Part shown: positions 7,721 through 16,112 of the stretch, one piece after another
How the letters are laid out: each line of letters starts with the position of its first letter
Position numbering within the stretch: the first letter of the stretch is position 1
DNA from: Panacagrimonas sp046594215
Lineage (GTDB): Bacteria; Pseudomonadota; Gammaproteobacteria; Nevskiales; Nevskiaceae
DNA: 64,000 nucleotides
Direction of reading: 5' to 3'
NCBI GenBank assembly: GCA_046594215.1
Contig: JBKJPX010000035.1
Coordinates: 6,377 to 70,376, forward strand
Position numbers and translations under genes: made by a program
The notes under the pieces: generated by a model
What the model was told of the DNA's origin: nothing
The model's database searches: none
Seen by the model: the letters and a program-made list of their open reading frames with translations, nothing else

Positions 7721-9059
7721 CGCGCCGCGCCCCCGCCTCGAGCCGCTGCGCGAGCAGGCCCGCCGCCTGTTCGTCCAGGATCTGCGTGAGCGTGCGCGAG
7801 CGCGCCACCAGGAAGCTGTTCACGAAGAGCAGCGGGATCGCGATCATGAGGCCGAGCACGGTCGCGATCATCGCCTGCGAGATGCCGCCCGCCATGAGCT
7901 TGGGATCGCCGGCGCCGACCTCGGTGATCACCTGGAAGGTGATGATCATGCCGATCACGGTGCCGAGCAGGCCCAGCAACGGGCCGGCGGCCACGATCAT
8001 CCGCAGCAGCGACTGGAAGCGCTCGAGCCGCGGCGTCTCGCGCAGCACGGCCTCGGACAGTCGCGTCTCCAGGATCTCGGGATCCTGCGTTGTGTCGCTC
8101 TTGAGGCTCGCCAGCACGCGGCCCAGCGGATTGTCCTGCCACGGCTGCGCCACGTTGCCGAGCTGGCGGCGCACCCGGATGCCGACTAGCAGCAGGTACA
8201 CGAACTGCCAGGCCGCGAGCACCGCGCCGAGAACGCCGATGGCGATGATCACGTAGCCGACGTATCCGCCCTGGTGGATGCGCTCGACGAAGGTCGGGCG
8301 CTCCGCGATCAGCCGCAGCAGGTCTCCGCGCGAGGGATCGACGAGCACCGCGTGCACGCCGTCCTTCGCCTCGCTGAAGTCGTGCGCAAGACCGCCGTGC
8401 CCCTCGGGCTGGCGTGGCAGCAGCGCCAGGCGCCCCGTCTCCGGCTGCAGACTGAGATACCCGTCGCCGGTCAGCGCAGTGAAAAGACCCACGCGCACGA
8501 CCTCGCTCTTCTCCTTCTCGCCGAGCGCATCGACGACATCGGTGGAGAAGCGCGCGACCTTGCCGCTCTCGGCCGCCTCCTGCGCGTACAGGAACCAGAG
8601 CTTCTCGAGGTCTGGAACGCTGGGGATCTCGCCGGCCTGCGCGATGTGATCGAGAAAATCGATACGGTCCGGGTACTGCGCGGTGACCAGCGAGCCCGCG
8701 ACCTGGCCGCGGAACTCGCCTGCAGCCTGCGCGATGGCCGCGTACATCTGGCCGGTGTCGCCGACGCGCTCCGTGAGCCGCTTCTTGAGTTCCGCGATCT
8801 CGCCCTGCCCCGCCGCGAATTTCGCCTTGGCCTGGGTTGCGCGGGCGTTGGCCGCGGCGAAGTCGGACTCGGCCTTGGCCAGCAGCGCGGCCTGCTCGTT
8901 CTTGTTGCGCAGGAAGCGCTGCTCGCGCTCGGCGTTGAGCTGCGCGTCCTGCTGCGAGCCCTGCTGGATCTGCTTGAGCAGTTCGTCCATGCCCTTCTGC
9001 GCGAACGCAGCCGGCGTCGCGCAGGCCAGCATCAGCACGCCTGCGAGCCAAGGTCTCAC
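7713..9059 (-). CDS. ttpC: TtpC-like MotA/TolQ/ExbB protein with a large periplasmic domain
   Basis: 448 residues from the GTG at 9059, whose GTGA overlaps the stop of the DUF3450 gene; the open frame upstream of this is a shadow. There is an N-terminal signal peptide (cleavage near Ala20, Ala-Ala-Phe-Ala), then a Gln/Glu/Lys/Ala-rich coiled-coil region (about 25-110), an extended periplasmic domain, and a C-terminal MotA/TolQ/ExbB channel domain (about 270-440) with the Gly-Pro-Leu-Leu-Gly-Leu-Leu-Gly-Thr-Val core. This architecture matches TtpC, the extra ExbB-like partner first described for the Vibrio TonB2 system. The following exbB gene encodes the short paralogue. Confidence 0.85.
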   Translation of the reverse strand: MRPWLAGVLMLACATPAAFAQKGMDELLKQIQQGSQQDAQLNAEREQRFLRNKNEQAALLAKAESDFAAANARATQAKAKFAAGQGEIAELKKRLTERVGDTGQMYAAIAQAAGEFRGQVAGSLVTAQYPDRIDFLDHIAQAGEIPSVPDLEKLWFLYAQEAAESGKVARFSTDVVDALGEKEKSEVVRVGLFTALTGDGYLSLQPETGRLALLPRQPEGHGGLAHDFSEAKDGVHAVLVDPSRGDLLRLIAERPTFVERIHQGGYVGYVIIAIGVLGAVLAAWQFVYLLLVGIRVRRQLGNVAQPWQDNPLGRVLASLKSDTTQDPEILETRLSEAVLRETPRLERFQSLLRMIVAAGPLLGLLGTVIGMIITFQVITEVGAGDPKLMAGGISQAMIATVLGLMIAIPLLFVNSFLVARSRTLTQILDEQAAGLLAQRLEAGARRGA

Positions 9060-9814
9060 GAGGGGCTCCGCGCGGCCGGCATCGGCAGTTTCAGCAGGTC
9101 CGGCGCGGCCGTTTCGCGCGCCATGCGCAGACCGTGGCGGATCTCGCTGACGTGTTCGTGTGACAGCTCGACCCACTTCTTCTGCCCGGCGTCCCACATG
9201 CCGGCCTGTTTGCCGTCGGCGCTCAGGTAGTAGAGCGCCGTGCGGCCCACGCGCAGGACGTCGACGGTGCGGTTCTCGACCTCCACGCGCTCGGCGCCCA
9301 GGCTGCGGCCGTACTCGGCCTCCACCTGCCAGGCCTCGAGGATGCGCTTGAACTTGTCGGCGTTGTTCGCGCCAGGATCGCCCATGAGCTTCTTGACGGC
9401 TTCCAGGCGCTCGCGGCGCTCGGTGGCGAGAAACGGGAGGTCCAGCGCGATGAATTTCTCGAGGCCCTCGACCATGCGCAGCATCAGCGGCAGCAGCTCG
9501 CGCTCGGTGCGCTCCATCTCCTCGATCTGGCGGTTGAGCGAGGCCTTCTCCGCGTCCTGGGCCGACACCAGCTCGCCGAGCTGGGTGGCATAGACCGTCA
9601 GCTGCTGCGCCTGCCAGCTCGCGGAGCGGTAGCGGTCCAGCATCGCGCGGGTCTGGTCGTCGAGCTGGTCGATCTTGCCCTGCGAGGCGCGGGACGCCCG
9701 GTTGGCCTCGACCGTGGCGTCGATGGCCTTGCCCATCGGATCGGTCTGCGCCCCGGCGGTGCCGAGGACGGCGACCAGCAGCAGCGCGCAGCCGCAACCT
9801 CGCCCTAAATTCAT
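9056..9814 (-). CDS. DUF3450 family periplasmic protein of the TonB operon
   Basis: 252 residues from the ATG at 9814, preceded by a purine-rich GAGGAGAGGAG ribosome site; the upstream extension of the frame overlaps the divergent promoter. It has a signal peptide (about 1-22, ending Ala-Gly-Ala), then a long charged helical region (about 30-115) typical of DUF3450, with Gln-rich and Glu/Arg-rich heptads predicted to form coiled coils. DUF3450 proteins sit at the head of TtpC-type TonB operons; their exact role is unknown. First gene of the operon, with the promoter in the 93-base gap to the divergent rhodanese gene. Confidence 0.85.
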   Translation of the reverse strand: MNLGRGCGCALLLVAVLGTAGAQTDPMGKAIDATVEANRASRASQGKIDQLDDQTRAMLDRYRSASWQAQQLTVYATQLGELVSAQDAEKASLNRQIEEMERTERELLPLMLRMVEGLEKFIALDLPFLATERRERLEAVKKLMGDPGANNADKFKRILEAWQVEAEYGRSLGAERVEVENRTVDVLRVGRTALYYLSADGKQAGMWDAGQKKWVELSHEHVSEIRHGLRMARETAAPDLLKLPMPAARSPS

Positions 9815-9907
9815 GCGCAAGCGTCTCCTCTCCTCGATCGGTCCATCTTGCCCACCCCGCGTCGCTAAAATCCACCCACCGAACGGACTAGTGGCGGAGA
9901 AAATTTC

Positions 9908-10285
9908 ATGGCAGCAGCAGCCCATTCACCCGGATTTCTCGCGCTCGTGGACGCGGCCCGTCGAGAAGTCCGCGAGATTCCCGCGGGCGAATTGCGTAGA
10001 GAGCTCGACGGGCTCAAGACCGCTGCGCTGATCGACGTGCGCGAGGAGAGCGAGTACGCGGCCGGACACATCCAGGGCGCGGAGCACCTGGGCAAGGGTG
10101 TGATCGAACGGGACATCGAGACGCGGCACCCCGACCGAACGCAGCCGCTGTACCTCTATTGCGGCGGCGGTTTTCGCTCCGCGCTGGCGGCGCAGAACCT
10201 GCAGAAGATGGGTTACACCCAGGTCGCGAGCGTGGACGGCGGGTGGAAGGCACTGAAGGACCTGTTCCCGACCGCAACGGCTTAG
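9908..10285 (+). CDS. Single-domain rhodanese-like sulfurtransferase
   Basis: 125 residues. One rhodanese domain (about 20-118) with Leu-Ile-Asp-Val-Arg-Glu near 42-47 and an active-site loop Tyr-Cys-Gly-Gly-Gly-Phe-Arg-Ser, whose cysteine would carry the persulfide. Such small rhodaneses move sulfane sulfur or act in thiol chemistry. A GGAG ribosome site precedes the ATG. The next gene, on the other strand, is the assimilatory reductase cysH, a plausible sulfur-metabolism neighbour, but the two are convergent and not an operon. No signal peptide; cytoplasmic. Confidence 0.87.
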   Translation: MAAAAHSPGFLALVDAARREVREIPAGELRRELDGLKTAALIDVREESEYAAGHIQGAEHLGKGVIERDIETRHPDRTQPLYLYCGGGFRSALAAQNLQKMGYTQVASVDGGWKALKDLFPTATA

Positions 10286-10320
10286 GGTGCGCAAGCGGCT
10301 TGACGTTTGCCCACGCACCC
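10285..10320. terminator. Possible terminator between rhodanese and cysH
   Basis: GGGTGCG (10285-10291, overlapping the rhodanese stop) is complementary to CGCACCC (10314-10320), with further partial pairing inside. No run of T follows, so intrinsic termination is only suggested. Confidence 0.3.
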
Positions 10321-10373
10321 GTGCCCTTTAAAACTGCACCGCGTAGGCAGGTGAAGCCCGCCCGACGTCCGAG

Positions 10374-11069
10374 TTACAGGTGCAGCCCGCACTCCGTCTT
10401 CGGCTTGCCCAGCCAGCGTCCGGCGCGGCCTTCGCCCGGCACCGTGCAGTGCGTGCAGCCGATCGACTGGTAGCCCTTTGCCACGAGCGGATGAAACGGC
10501 AGATCGTGCTGGCGGATGTAGTCGTCGCGTTCTTCGCGCGTGACGTCGATCATCGGGTTGAACTTGATCATGCCGCGACGGATTTCGAAGATCGGCAGGC
10601 CGGCGCGATGGTCGGTCTGCCAGTGCATCAGGCTCGACACCCACACGTGGAAATTCGGCTTGATCGCTTCCAGCGGCTCGACCTTGTTCACGGAGCAGCA
10701 GAAGTCCGGGTCCTTGAGGTAGGTCTGCTCCTGTTGCGTGAACTGGTGCTTCCAGTCTTCCGCCTTCACCCCCACGACCTTGAGCTTGAGAAGCGCCACG
10801 AGGTAGTCGCGGTACTCCACCGTCTCCGGGAAGTGGTAGCCGGTATCGATGAAATGGATGACCTGGTCGGGCCGGATGCGCGACACGATGTGCAGGAAGT
10901 ACGCCGAGGTCGCCGCGAACGAGGAGGTGAACATCACCTTTTCCGGCGCGAAATCGAGGTAGAGCTGGTTCAGGCGCTGCTCGAAGTTCATCGGCGCATA
11001 GCGCTCGTTGAGTTCCTCGATCTGCGCCTCGTTCAGGCCGGCAAAGGTGGACGCTTTTTCCATGGTCAT
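10374..11069 (-). CDS. cysH: Assimilatory adenylylsulfate (APS) reductase, CysH family
   Basis: 231 residues. Reduces activated sulfate to sulfite in cysteine biosynthesis. The four cysteines that bind a [4Fe-4S] cluster are all present (C124-C125 and C205/C208 in Gly-Cys-Thr-His-Cys), and the catalytic cysteine is C227 in the C-terminal Glu-Cys-Gly-Leu-His-Leu. This Fe-S signature marks APS-type reductases, unlike the E. coli PAPS reductase, which lacks the cluster. APS is therefore the likely substrate, though some cluster enzymes accept both. Two in-frame ATGs lie at the start (11069 and 11063); the first is used here. The other sulfate-activation genes are not in the window. Confidence 0.9.
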   Translation of the reverse strand: MTMEKASTFAGLNEAQIEELNERYAPMNFEQRLNQLYLDFAPEKVMFTSSFAATSAYFLHIVSRIRPDQVIHFIDTGYHFPETVEYRDYLVALLKLKVVGVKAEDWKHQFTQQEQTYLKDPDFCCSVNKVEPLEAIKPNFHVWVSSLMHWQTDHRAGLPIFEIRRGMIKFNPMIDVTREERDDYIRQHDLPFHPLVAKGYQSIGCTHCTVPGEGRAGRWLGKPKTECGLHL

Positions 11070-11311
11070 ATGGGTAAAACCGGGCCTGCGAGGGCCAGCG
11101 GTGCCTGTCTTTCTTGTTGGGTCGGGCAGTGTATGGGTGCGGTCTTCGGGCGCTCAACGATCCCGGGCTCAATTCCGGAAACGATATAAGTACATGTCAT
11201 TTCGGGCCGCAGCGCCCGTGAACCGCAGAAGGCGCCGGGACTTCTTTTGGGGCCGAAGCAGGCGACCCCGATGAACGCGCTGCGGCCCCGGATTTCTTCC
11301 GGGCTTCGGGC

Positions 11312-12355
11312 TTACCGGTCTTCGCTCAGCCCCGCCGTCAGCAGCCGCGCCGTCTGGTTCACCAGCGGGATGATCCGGCTGTAGGCCATGCGGGTCGGGC
11401 CGATCACCCCGAGCCGCCCGGCGACCTGGCCGTTGAAGAAATACGGTGCGGTGACCACGCTGACCTCGTCGAGAACCCGGTAGCCCGACTCCTCGCCGAT
11501 GAAGATCTGCACGCCGTCGGCGTTGAGACACTGGTCGAACAGGTTCAGCAGCTCGCGCTTCCGATCGAGAATCTCGAACAGGCCGCGCAGCCGAATCACG
11601 TCGCCGAGTTCCTGGAACCCCATCAAGTTGCTGCCGCCCGCCAGCACGTAGTCGCCGCCGCGGGGCGACTGGTCGTCCACGGCCTGCGCGGCCATGGCCG
11701 CGGCCTCGCGCAGCACGATGTTCACGCGGTTCTGCGCGTCGACCGCCTCGTCGAGCAGCGCGCGGTGCAGGCCCACGAGATCGCGTCCGGCGAAGTGCTC
11801 GTTGAGCGCGTTCGCATACTGTTCGAGCTCGTCCGCACCGTAGGCGCGCTCGGTGTGGATCACGCGGTTCTGCACCTCGCGCTGGTTGACCACGAGGATC
11901 GCCAGCACCCGGTTGCCCGATAGCGGAAGGAACTCGATGCGGCGCAGGATCGAGAGATTGCGGCGCGGCAAGGTCACGACGCCGGCCATCGCGGTGAGCT
12001 GCGAGAGCAGGCTCGAGGTCGCCTGCATCAGGTCGTCGGTCTTGCGCGGGGGGCCGGCCAGGGTCTGCGCGATGTGCGCCTGCTCGGCATCGCCGAGCTG
12101 CTCGGGCGTGAGCAGCTGGTCGATGAAATAGCGGTACCCGCGCGCGGTCGGCACGCGCCCGGCCGAGGTGTGCGGCGACACCACGAAGCCCAGGTCGTCC
12201 AGGTCGGCCATCACGTTGCGGATCGTCGCAGGCGACAGGTCCAGGCCGCCCGCACGAGAAAGCGTGCGCGAACCCACGGGCTGTCCATCGTGGATGTAGC
12301 GCTCCACCAGAAGCTTGAGCAGCTCGGCAGCGCGTGGATCCAGCGGGGTCGACAT
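11312..12355 (-). CDS. hrcA: Heat-inducible transcription repressor HrcA
   Basis: 347 residues, the usual HrcA length. The N-terminal winged helix (about 5-75) contains Gly-Ser-Arg-Thr-Leu-Ser and the DNA-recognition stretch Leu-Ser-Pro-Ala-Thr-Ile-Arg-Asn-Val-Met-Ala-Asp-Leu; then Thr-Ser-Ala-Gly-Arg-Val-Pro-Thr; then a GAF-like dimerisation region. HrcA represses chaperone genes by binding CIRCE elements. Here it is not followed by grpE-dnaK: the next gene downstream is cysH. No CIRCE inverted repeat is seen in its own upstream region, but a sigma-32-like promoter is (12388-12414). Confidence 0.93.
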   Translation of the reverse strand: MSTPLDPRAAELLKLLVERYIHDGQPVGSRTLSRAGGLDLSPATIRNVMADLDDLGFVVSPHTSAGRVPTARGYRYFIDQLLTPEQLGDAEQAHIAQTLAGPPRKTDDLMQATSSLLSQLTAMAGVVTLPRRNLSILRRIEFLPLSGNRVLAILVVNQREVQNRVIHTERAYGADELEQYANALNEHFAGRDLVGLHRALLDEAVDAQNRVNIVLREAAAMAAQAVDDQSPRGGDYVLAGGSNLMGFQELGDVIRLRGLFEILDRKRELLNLFDQCLNADGVQIFIGEESGYRVLDEVSVVTAPYFFNGQVAGRLGVIGPTRMAYSRIIPLVNQTARLLTAGLSEDR

Positions 12356-12387
12356 CGGCGGGTGTGGATCGAAAGGTCGGCTTGACG

Positions 12388-12414
12388 CTATGGGTCCCGT
12401 TTTGTGGTGTCAAG
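12388..12414 (-). promoter_or_regulatory. Candidate sigma-32 (heat-shock) promoter of hrcA
   Basis: On the minus strand, CTTGACA (12408-12414) and CCCATAG (12388-12394) are separated by 13 bases. This approximates the sigma-32 consensus CTTGAA then CCCCATNT with its 11-16 base spacer. It lies about 33 bases upstream of the hrcA ATG. No CIRCE element (TTAGCACTC with its inverted copy) is visible between hrcA and nadK. Confidence 0.5.
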
Positions 12415-12474
12415 GCGGGCCGGAACCGGGGGCCGAGCGTGTACAGTGGCAGAGCCAACTCGGTCGATCGGTCC

Positions 12475-13368
12475 ATGAAACCTTTCCGTGTCGTCGGCGT
12501 CATCGGGAAGCGCCGCGAACCCAACGTCGAACTGCTGCGCGAGCTCTGCGCGTCGCTGCGTCGCCTGGGATGCGAGGTGCTCATCGAAGACAACGCCGCG
12601 CTCGGTAGCGATGCGCCCGCCACGCGCGTCGACCGCGACCAGCTCTCCGCCCGCAGCGAACTGATCGTGGTGGTCGGCGGCGACGGCACCCTGCTCGACG
12701 CCGGACGCTCGCTCGCGCACACCCACAAGCCGCTGCTGGGCATCAACCAGGGCCGGCTCGGCTTCATGGTGGACGTGGCGCCCGAATCGATGAACGAAAG
12801 CCTGACGGCGATCATCGGCGGCGACTACGCGGTGGAGGACCGCCTGCTGCTGTCGGCGACGGTCGAGCGCGGCGGCTCGCGCGACGGCTCCGCACGCCTG
12901 GCCGTCAACGACGTGGTGATCCGCAACCAGGCGACGATCCGCATGATCGAATTCGAGACCTGGCTAGACCGCGAATTCATCAGCAATCACCGCGCGGACG
13001 GCATGATCATCGCCTCTCCCACCGGGTCCACGGCCTACGCGTTGTCCGGCGGCGGCCCGCTGCTGCACCCCAGCCTGTCGGCGATCGCGCTGGTGCCGAT
13101 CTGCCCGCACACGCTGTCGGACCGCCCGATCGTGGTGGACGGCCAGCGCCCGATCCGCATCGTCATCCGCGGCGTCGATCGCGCGCAGGCCATGGTCACC
13201 TTCGACGGCCAGACCAGCGAGACGCTCGAACCCGGCGACGTGGTCGAGGTCAGCCGCGCGGCGCACCCGCTGCGCCTGATCCATCCGACCGGCTACAGCT
13301 ACTTCCGCATCCTGCGCGACAAGCTGCGCTGGGGCAGCGGCCCCGCCTCGGCACAAGAAAGGGTTTAG
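12475..13368 (+). CDS. nadK: NAD kinase
   Basis: 297 residues from the ATG at 12475; the longer open frame upstream runs back into hrcA and lacks family similarity. ATP-dependent NAD kinase makes NADP. The signature Gly-Gly-Asp-Gly-Thr is at residues 68-72, followed by the Gly-Ile-Asn-x-Gly-x-Leu-Gly-Phe motif and the Ser-Pro-Thr-Gly-Ser-Thr-Ala-Tyr substrate loop. Divergent from hrcA and followed in the same direction by recN, a common gammaproteobacterial arrangement. Its stop codon is the first part of a 171-bp inverted-repeat element. Confidence 0.95.
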   Translation: MKPFRVVGVIGKRREPNVELLRELCASLRRLGCEVLIEDNAALGSDAPATRVDRDQLSARSELIVVVGGDGTLLDAGRSLAHTHKPLLGINQGRLGFMVDVAPESMNESLTAIIGGDYAVEDRLLLSATVERGGSRDGSARLAVNDVVIRNQATIRMIEFETWLDREFISNHRADGMIIASPTGSTAYALSGGGPLLHPSLSAIALVPICPHTLSDRPIVVDGQRPIRIVIRGVDRAQAMVTFDGQTSETLEPGDVVEVSRAAHPLRLIHPTGYSYFRILRDKLRWGSGPASAQERV

Positions 13369-13537
13369 GGTCTGTTGGCCTGCGCTGGATCGCTGCGGCC
13401 GAGTCAGTTTTGGCACAGCGCAAGGAAGGAGGAGCGAGGTGTACTCGAAGTACATGAGCGACGGACGGACGTAGCGATGGGCCAAAACTGGCCGGCCCCT
13501 GAGGGTTGCAGCGACCCAACATAGATCAACAGACCCT
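13367..13537. repeat. 171-bp MITE-like element between nadK and recN
   Basis: Terminal inverted repeats of 11 bp (AGGGTCTGTTG at 13367-13377, CAACAGACCCT at 13527-13537) bound the element. Inside, CAGTTTTGGC (13405-13414) and GCCAAAACTG (13481-13490) form a second pair, and TGTACT-CGA-AGTACA (13440-13454) a central palindrome. It fills the whole nadK-recN gap, overlaps the nadK stop and ends one base before the recN ATG. It has no coding capacity, so it looks like a non-autonomous insertion or a large structured intergenic repeat. Confidence 0.7.
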
Positions 13538-13538
13538 C

Positions 13539-15221
13539 ATGCTCGATCAGCTGCAGATCCGCAACCTCGCGACCATCGAGGCGCTCACGCTCGAACTCGA
13601 CGCGGGCTTCACCGTGCTCAGCGGCGAGACCGGCGCGGGAAAGTCGATCCTCATCGACGCGCTGGGCCTGGTGCTCGGCACGCGCGCCGATCCGGCGCTG
13701 ATCCGCAGCGGCAGCGAGCGCTCCGACATCACCGCGAGCTTCCGCATCGAGAAAGGTTCAGGCGCGGCGGCCTGGCTCGAAGAGCACGCGCTCACCGACC
13801 AGAGTGACCCCTCGCACTGCCTCGTGCGACGCGTGCTGCAGAACGAGGGTCGCACGCGCGCCTTCGTCAATGGCACCGCGGTGGCGGCCGGCTCCCTGCG
13901 CGAACTCGGCGAGCGGCTTGTCGACGTCTATGGCCAGAACGAGAGCCACAGCCTGCGGCTGCCCGACGTGCAGCGACAGATGCTCGATGGCTACGGTGGC
14001 CTTTTCGCGTTGGTGGCCGAAGTCGGCGCGCGCGCCGGCGAATGGCAGGCTCTCGAAGGCGAGATCGAGCGCACGCGCCGCGCCGCCGCGCAGGATCCCG
14101 CGCAGATCGACCTGCTGCGCCACCAGGTGCGCGAACTCGAAGCCCTGGCGCTCAAGGACGACGAAGTCGAGGACATCGCGGCCGAGCACAAGCGCCTGGC
14201 CAACGGCGGTCGCCTGATGCAGGACGGCGGCGCCGTGCAGGAACGACTCTATGGCGCAGACGGCGCGGCGCACGACCAGTTGTCGAAGAGTCTCGCGACC
14301 TTGCGCGCGCTGTCGGCGCTGCACGCCGGCTTCGGCGAGGTGGAGTCTCTGGTCGAGTCCGCGCAGGCGCAGGTCCGCGAAGCTTCGGACACGCTGCGGC
14401 GTCTGCTCGACAAGCTGGACCTGGACCCGCAACGCCTCGTCGAAGTGGAGGCGCGCATGGCCGCGATCCACGACCTCGCACGCAAGCACCGTGTGCGCGC
14501 CGAGGAGCTTCCGTCGCGGCTCGAGACCCTGCGCGGACAACGCGACGACGCGGCCGCCGCGGGCGGGCGCGTCGACGCCCTGCTCGCCAGCCAGGCGACG
14601 GCGCTGGCGAGTTACCGCGACGCCGCGCAGAAACTGGGAAAGGCGCGCCGCAGGTGCGCAACGAAATACGGTGAAGCGGTCAGCGCCCGCGTGCGCGAAC
14701 TGGGCATGCCCAACGCGCGCTTCGAGGTCCGCATCGAAGCCGCCAACCGCAAGCGACCCAGCGCGATCGGCGAGGACGATCTCTGCTTCGACTTCAGTGC
14801 CAATCCCGGCCAGCCGCCGCGACCGCTCGCGAAAGTCGCCTCGGGCGGCGAGCTGTCGCGCGTGTCGCTGGCGCTGCAGGTGGTCGCACAGCAGGAAGGC
14901 GGCGCGCCGACGATGATCTTCGACGAGGTCGACGCCGGAATCGGCGGCGCGGTCGCGGAATCCGTCGGCAACGAGCTGCGCGCGCTGGGCAAGCGCCGGC
15001 AGGTGCTGTGCGTGACGCATCTCGGACAGGTCGCGGCGTGCGCGCAGCACCATCTGGCCGTGAGCAAGTCAGTCGAGGCCGGCCAGACATTCACGAACGT
15101 CACCCCACTCGACACCAAGGCGCGCGTGACCGAGCTGGCCCGCATGATTGGCGGCAAGAGCACGACCGCTGCGAGTGAGGCGATGGCGCGGGAATTGTTG
15201 AAGTCGGCGAAGGCGCGATAA
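13539..15221 (+). CDS. recN: DNA repair protein RecN
   Basis: 560 residues from the ATG at 13539 (E. coli RecN has 553). SMC-like ATPase of double-strand break repair. Walker A Gly-Glu-Thr-Gly-Ala-Gly-Lys-Ser is at residues 29-36, central coiled coils span about 165-380, the ABC signature is Ala-Ser-Gly-Gly-Glu-Leu-Ser-Arg, and Walker B is Met-Ile-Phe-Asp-Glu-Val-Asp-Ala-Gly-Ile near the C-terminus. The frame is open back to a TTG at 13506, but that adds residues encoded by the inverted-repeat element. The first 30 bases upstream of the ATG are that element, with no clear Shine-Dalgarno sequence. Usually SOS-controlled; no LexA box was recognised. Confidence 0.95.
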   Translation: MLDQLQIRNLATIEALTLELDAGFTVLSGETGAGKSILIDALGLVLGTRADPALIRSGSERSDITASFRIEKGSGAAAWLEEHALTDQSDPSHCLVRRVLQNEGRTRAFVNGTAVAAGSLRELGERLVDVYGQNESHSLRLPDVQRQMLDGYGGLFALVAEVGARAGEWQALEGEIERTRRAAAQDPAQIDLLRHQVRELEALALKDDEVEDIAAEHKRLANGGRLMQDGGAVQERLYGADGAAHDQLSKSLATLRALSALHAGFGEVESLVESAQAQVREASDTLRRLLDKLDLDPQRLVEVEARMAAIHDLARKHRVRAEELPSRLETLRGQRDDAAAAGGRVDALLASQATALASYRDAAQKLGKARRRCATKYGEAVSARVRELGMPNARFEVRIEAANRKRPSAIGEDDLCFDFSANPGQPPRPLAKVASGGELSRVSLALQVVAQQEGGAPTMIFDEVDAGIGGAVAESVGNELRALGKRRQVLCVTHLGQVAACAQHHLAVSKSVEAGQTFTNVTPLDTKARVTELARMIGGKSTTAASEAMARELLKSAKAR

Positions 15222-15254
15222 GCCGCAGCCCGGACCCGTGCCTGCGGTCTGAAC

Positions 15255-15305
15255 ACGAAGTCCGGGGTGCGTTCTTCGATTCGTGCCGGGAATCCCGGAC
15301 TTCGT
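15255..15305. repeat. CGGACGAAGTCCG-type palindrome, copy 1 (terminator-like)
   Basis: Perfect 12-bp arms ACGAAGTCCGGG (15255-15266) and CCCGGACTTCGT (15294-15305) lie between the convergent recN and SDR genes. Read on the minus strand it aligns with the elements at 26557-26604 and 41949-42004, sharing the arms and an internal GARGAACGC motif. Probably a REP-like element that also ends transcription from both sides. Confidence 0.6.
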
Positions 15306-15317
15306 CCTGCCCAGTCC

Positions 15318-16109
15318 TTACGTCACCTTCGCTCGCCCGATCGCGTATCGGACCAATCCAGGCGCGAGCCGCTTCAAGCGCACCAGCATCGCCTCCTTGG
15401 CCCCGACGAACGCCTCGTCGCGATCGCGTCCGACCGCCGCCCAGGCCTGCCGTGCGCATTCGTCCGGCGCCATGCCGCGCTCGGTCGAGGGGTCCATCTT
15501 CCCGTACAGCCCACCCGCGCCGGTGATCGCGTTGAGCGTCACCTGCGTGCGGATGAAGCCGGGACAGATCAGCGTGACCTTCACGCCTTCGCGCCAGACC
15601 TCGGCGCGCGCGGCGTCGTAGAAGCCGTGCAGCGCATGCTTGGCCGCGGAGTAACCCGAACGCAGCGGCGTACCGAGATAAGCCACGACCGACGAGATCA
15701 CGACGAGGTGCCCGGACCTTCGCGCCAGCATGCCGGGCAGCACGGCCTTGGTCAGCGCCACGCAGGCGAAGAAGTCCAGCTCCAGGATCCGCCGGTACAC
15801 GTCCATCGACGTGTCGACCACCAGTCCGCGCTGCGAGATGCCCGCATTGTTGACGAGCAGGTCGATCGGTCCGAAGAACGCCTCCGCGTCGCGCGTCGCG
15901 GCCTGGGCATCGAAGGCGGTCAGGTCCAGCGGCAGCACCGCGACCGCCGCCGGGTCCGGGCAGGCCGCGCGCACACGCTGGAGTTCGGATTCGCGGCGCG
16001 CGCTGAGAACGAGCTTCGCGCCCTTGCGTGCGGCTTCGAGCGCCATCGCCTCGCCGATGCCGGAACTTGCACCCGTGATCCACACCACCTTGTCGCGAAG
16101 CTGCGTCAT
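15318..16109 (-). CDS. Short-chain dehydrogenase/reductase
   Basis: 263 residues. Rossmann fold with the NADP(H)-binding Thr-Gly-Ala-Ser-Ser-Gly-Ile-Gly near 13-20, Asn-Asn-Ala-Gly near 87-90, catalytic Ser in Val-Ile-Ser-Ser-Val and the Tyr-Ser-Ala-Ala-Lys active-site motif. The overall pattern (Pro-Gly-Phe-Ile-Arg-Thr after the active site) resembles the DHRS7-like SDR group often annotated as oxidoreductases of lipid-like substrates. The substrate is unknown. It lies downstream of the aldolase gene on the same strand, across a repeat-filled gap of about 94 bases, so co-transcription is uncertain. Confidence 0.85.
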   Translation of the reverse strand: MTQLRDKVVWITGASSGIGEAMALEAARKGAKLVLSARRESELQRVRAACPDPAAVAVLPLDLTAFDAQAATRDAEAFFGPIDLLVNNAGISQRGLVVDTSMDVYRRILELDFFACVALTKAVLPGMLARRSGHLVVISSVVAYLGTPLRSGYSAAKHALHGFYDAARAEVWREGVKVTLICPGFIRTQVTLNAITGAGGLYGKMDPSTERGMAPDECARQAWAAVGRDRDEAFVGAKEAMLVRLKRLAPGLVRYAIGRAKVT

Positions 16110-16112
16110 CAG

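Noticed and set aside
12356..12474. CIRCE element for HrcA
   Set aside because: No TTAGCACTC-like half-sites; the visible dyad is CTTGAC/GTCAAG, better read as part of the promoter.
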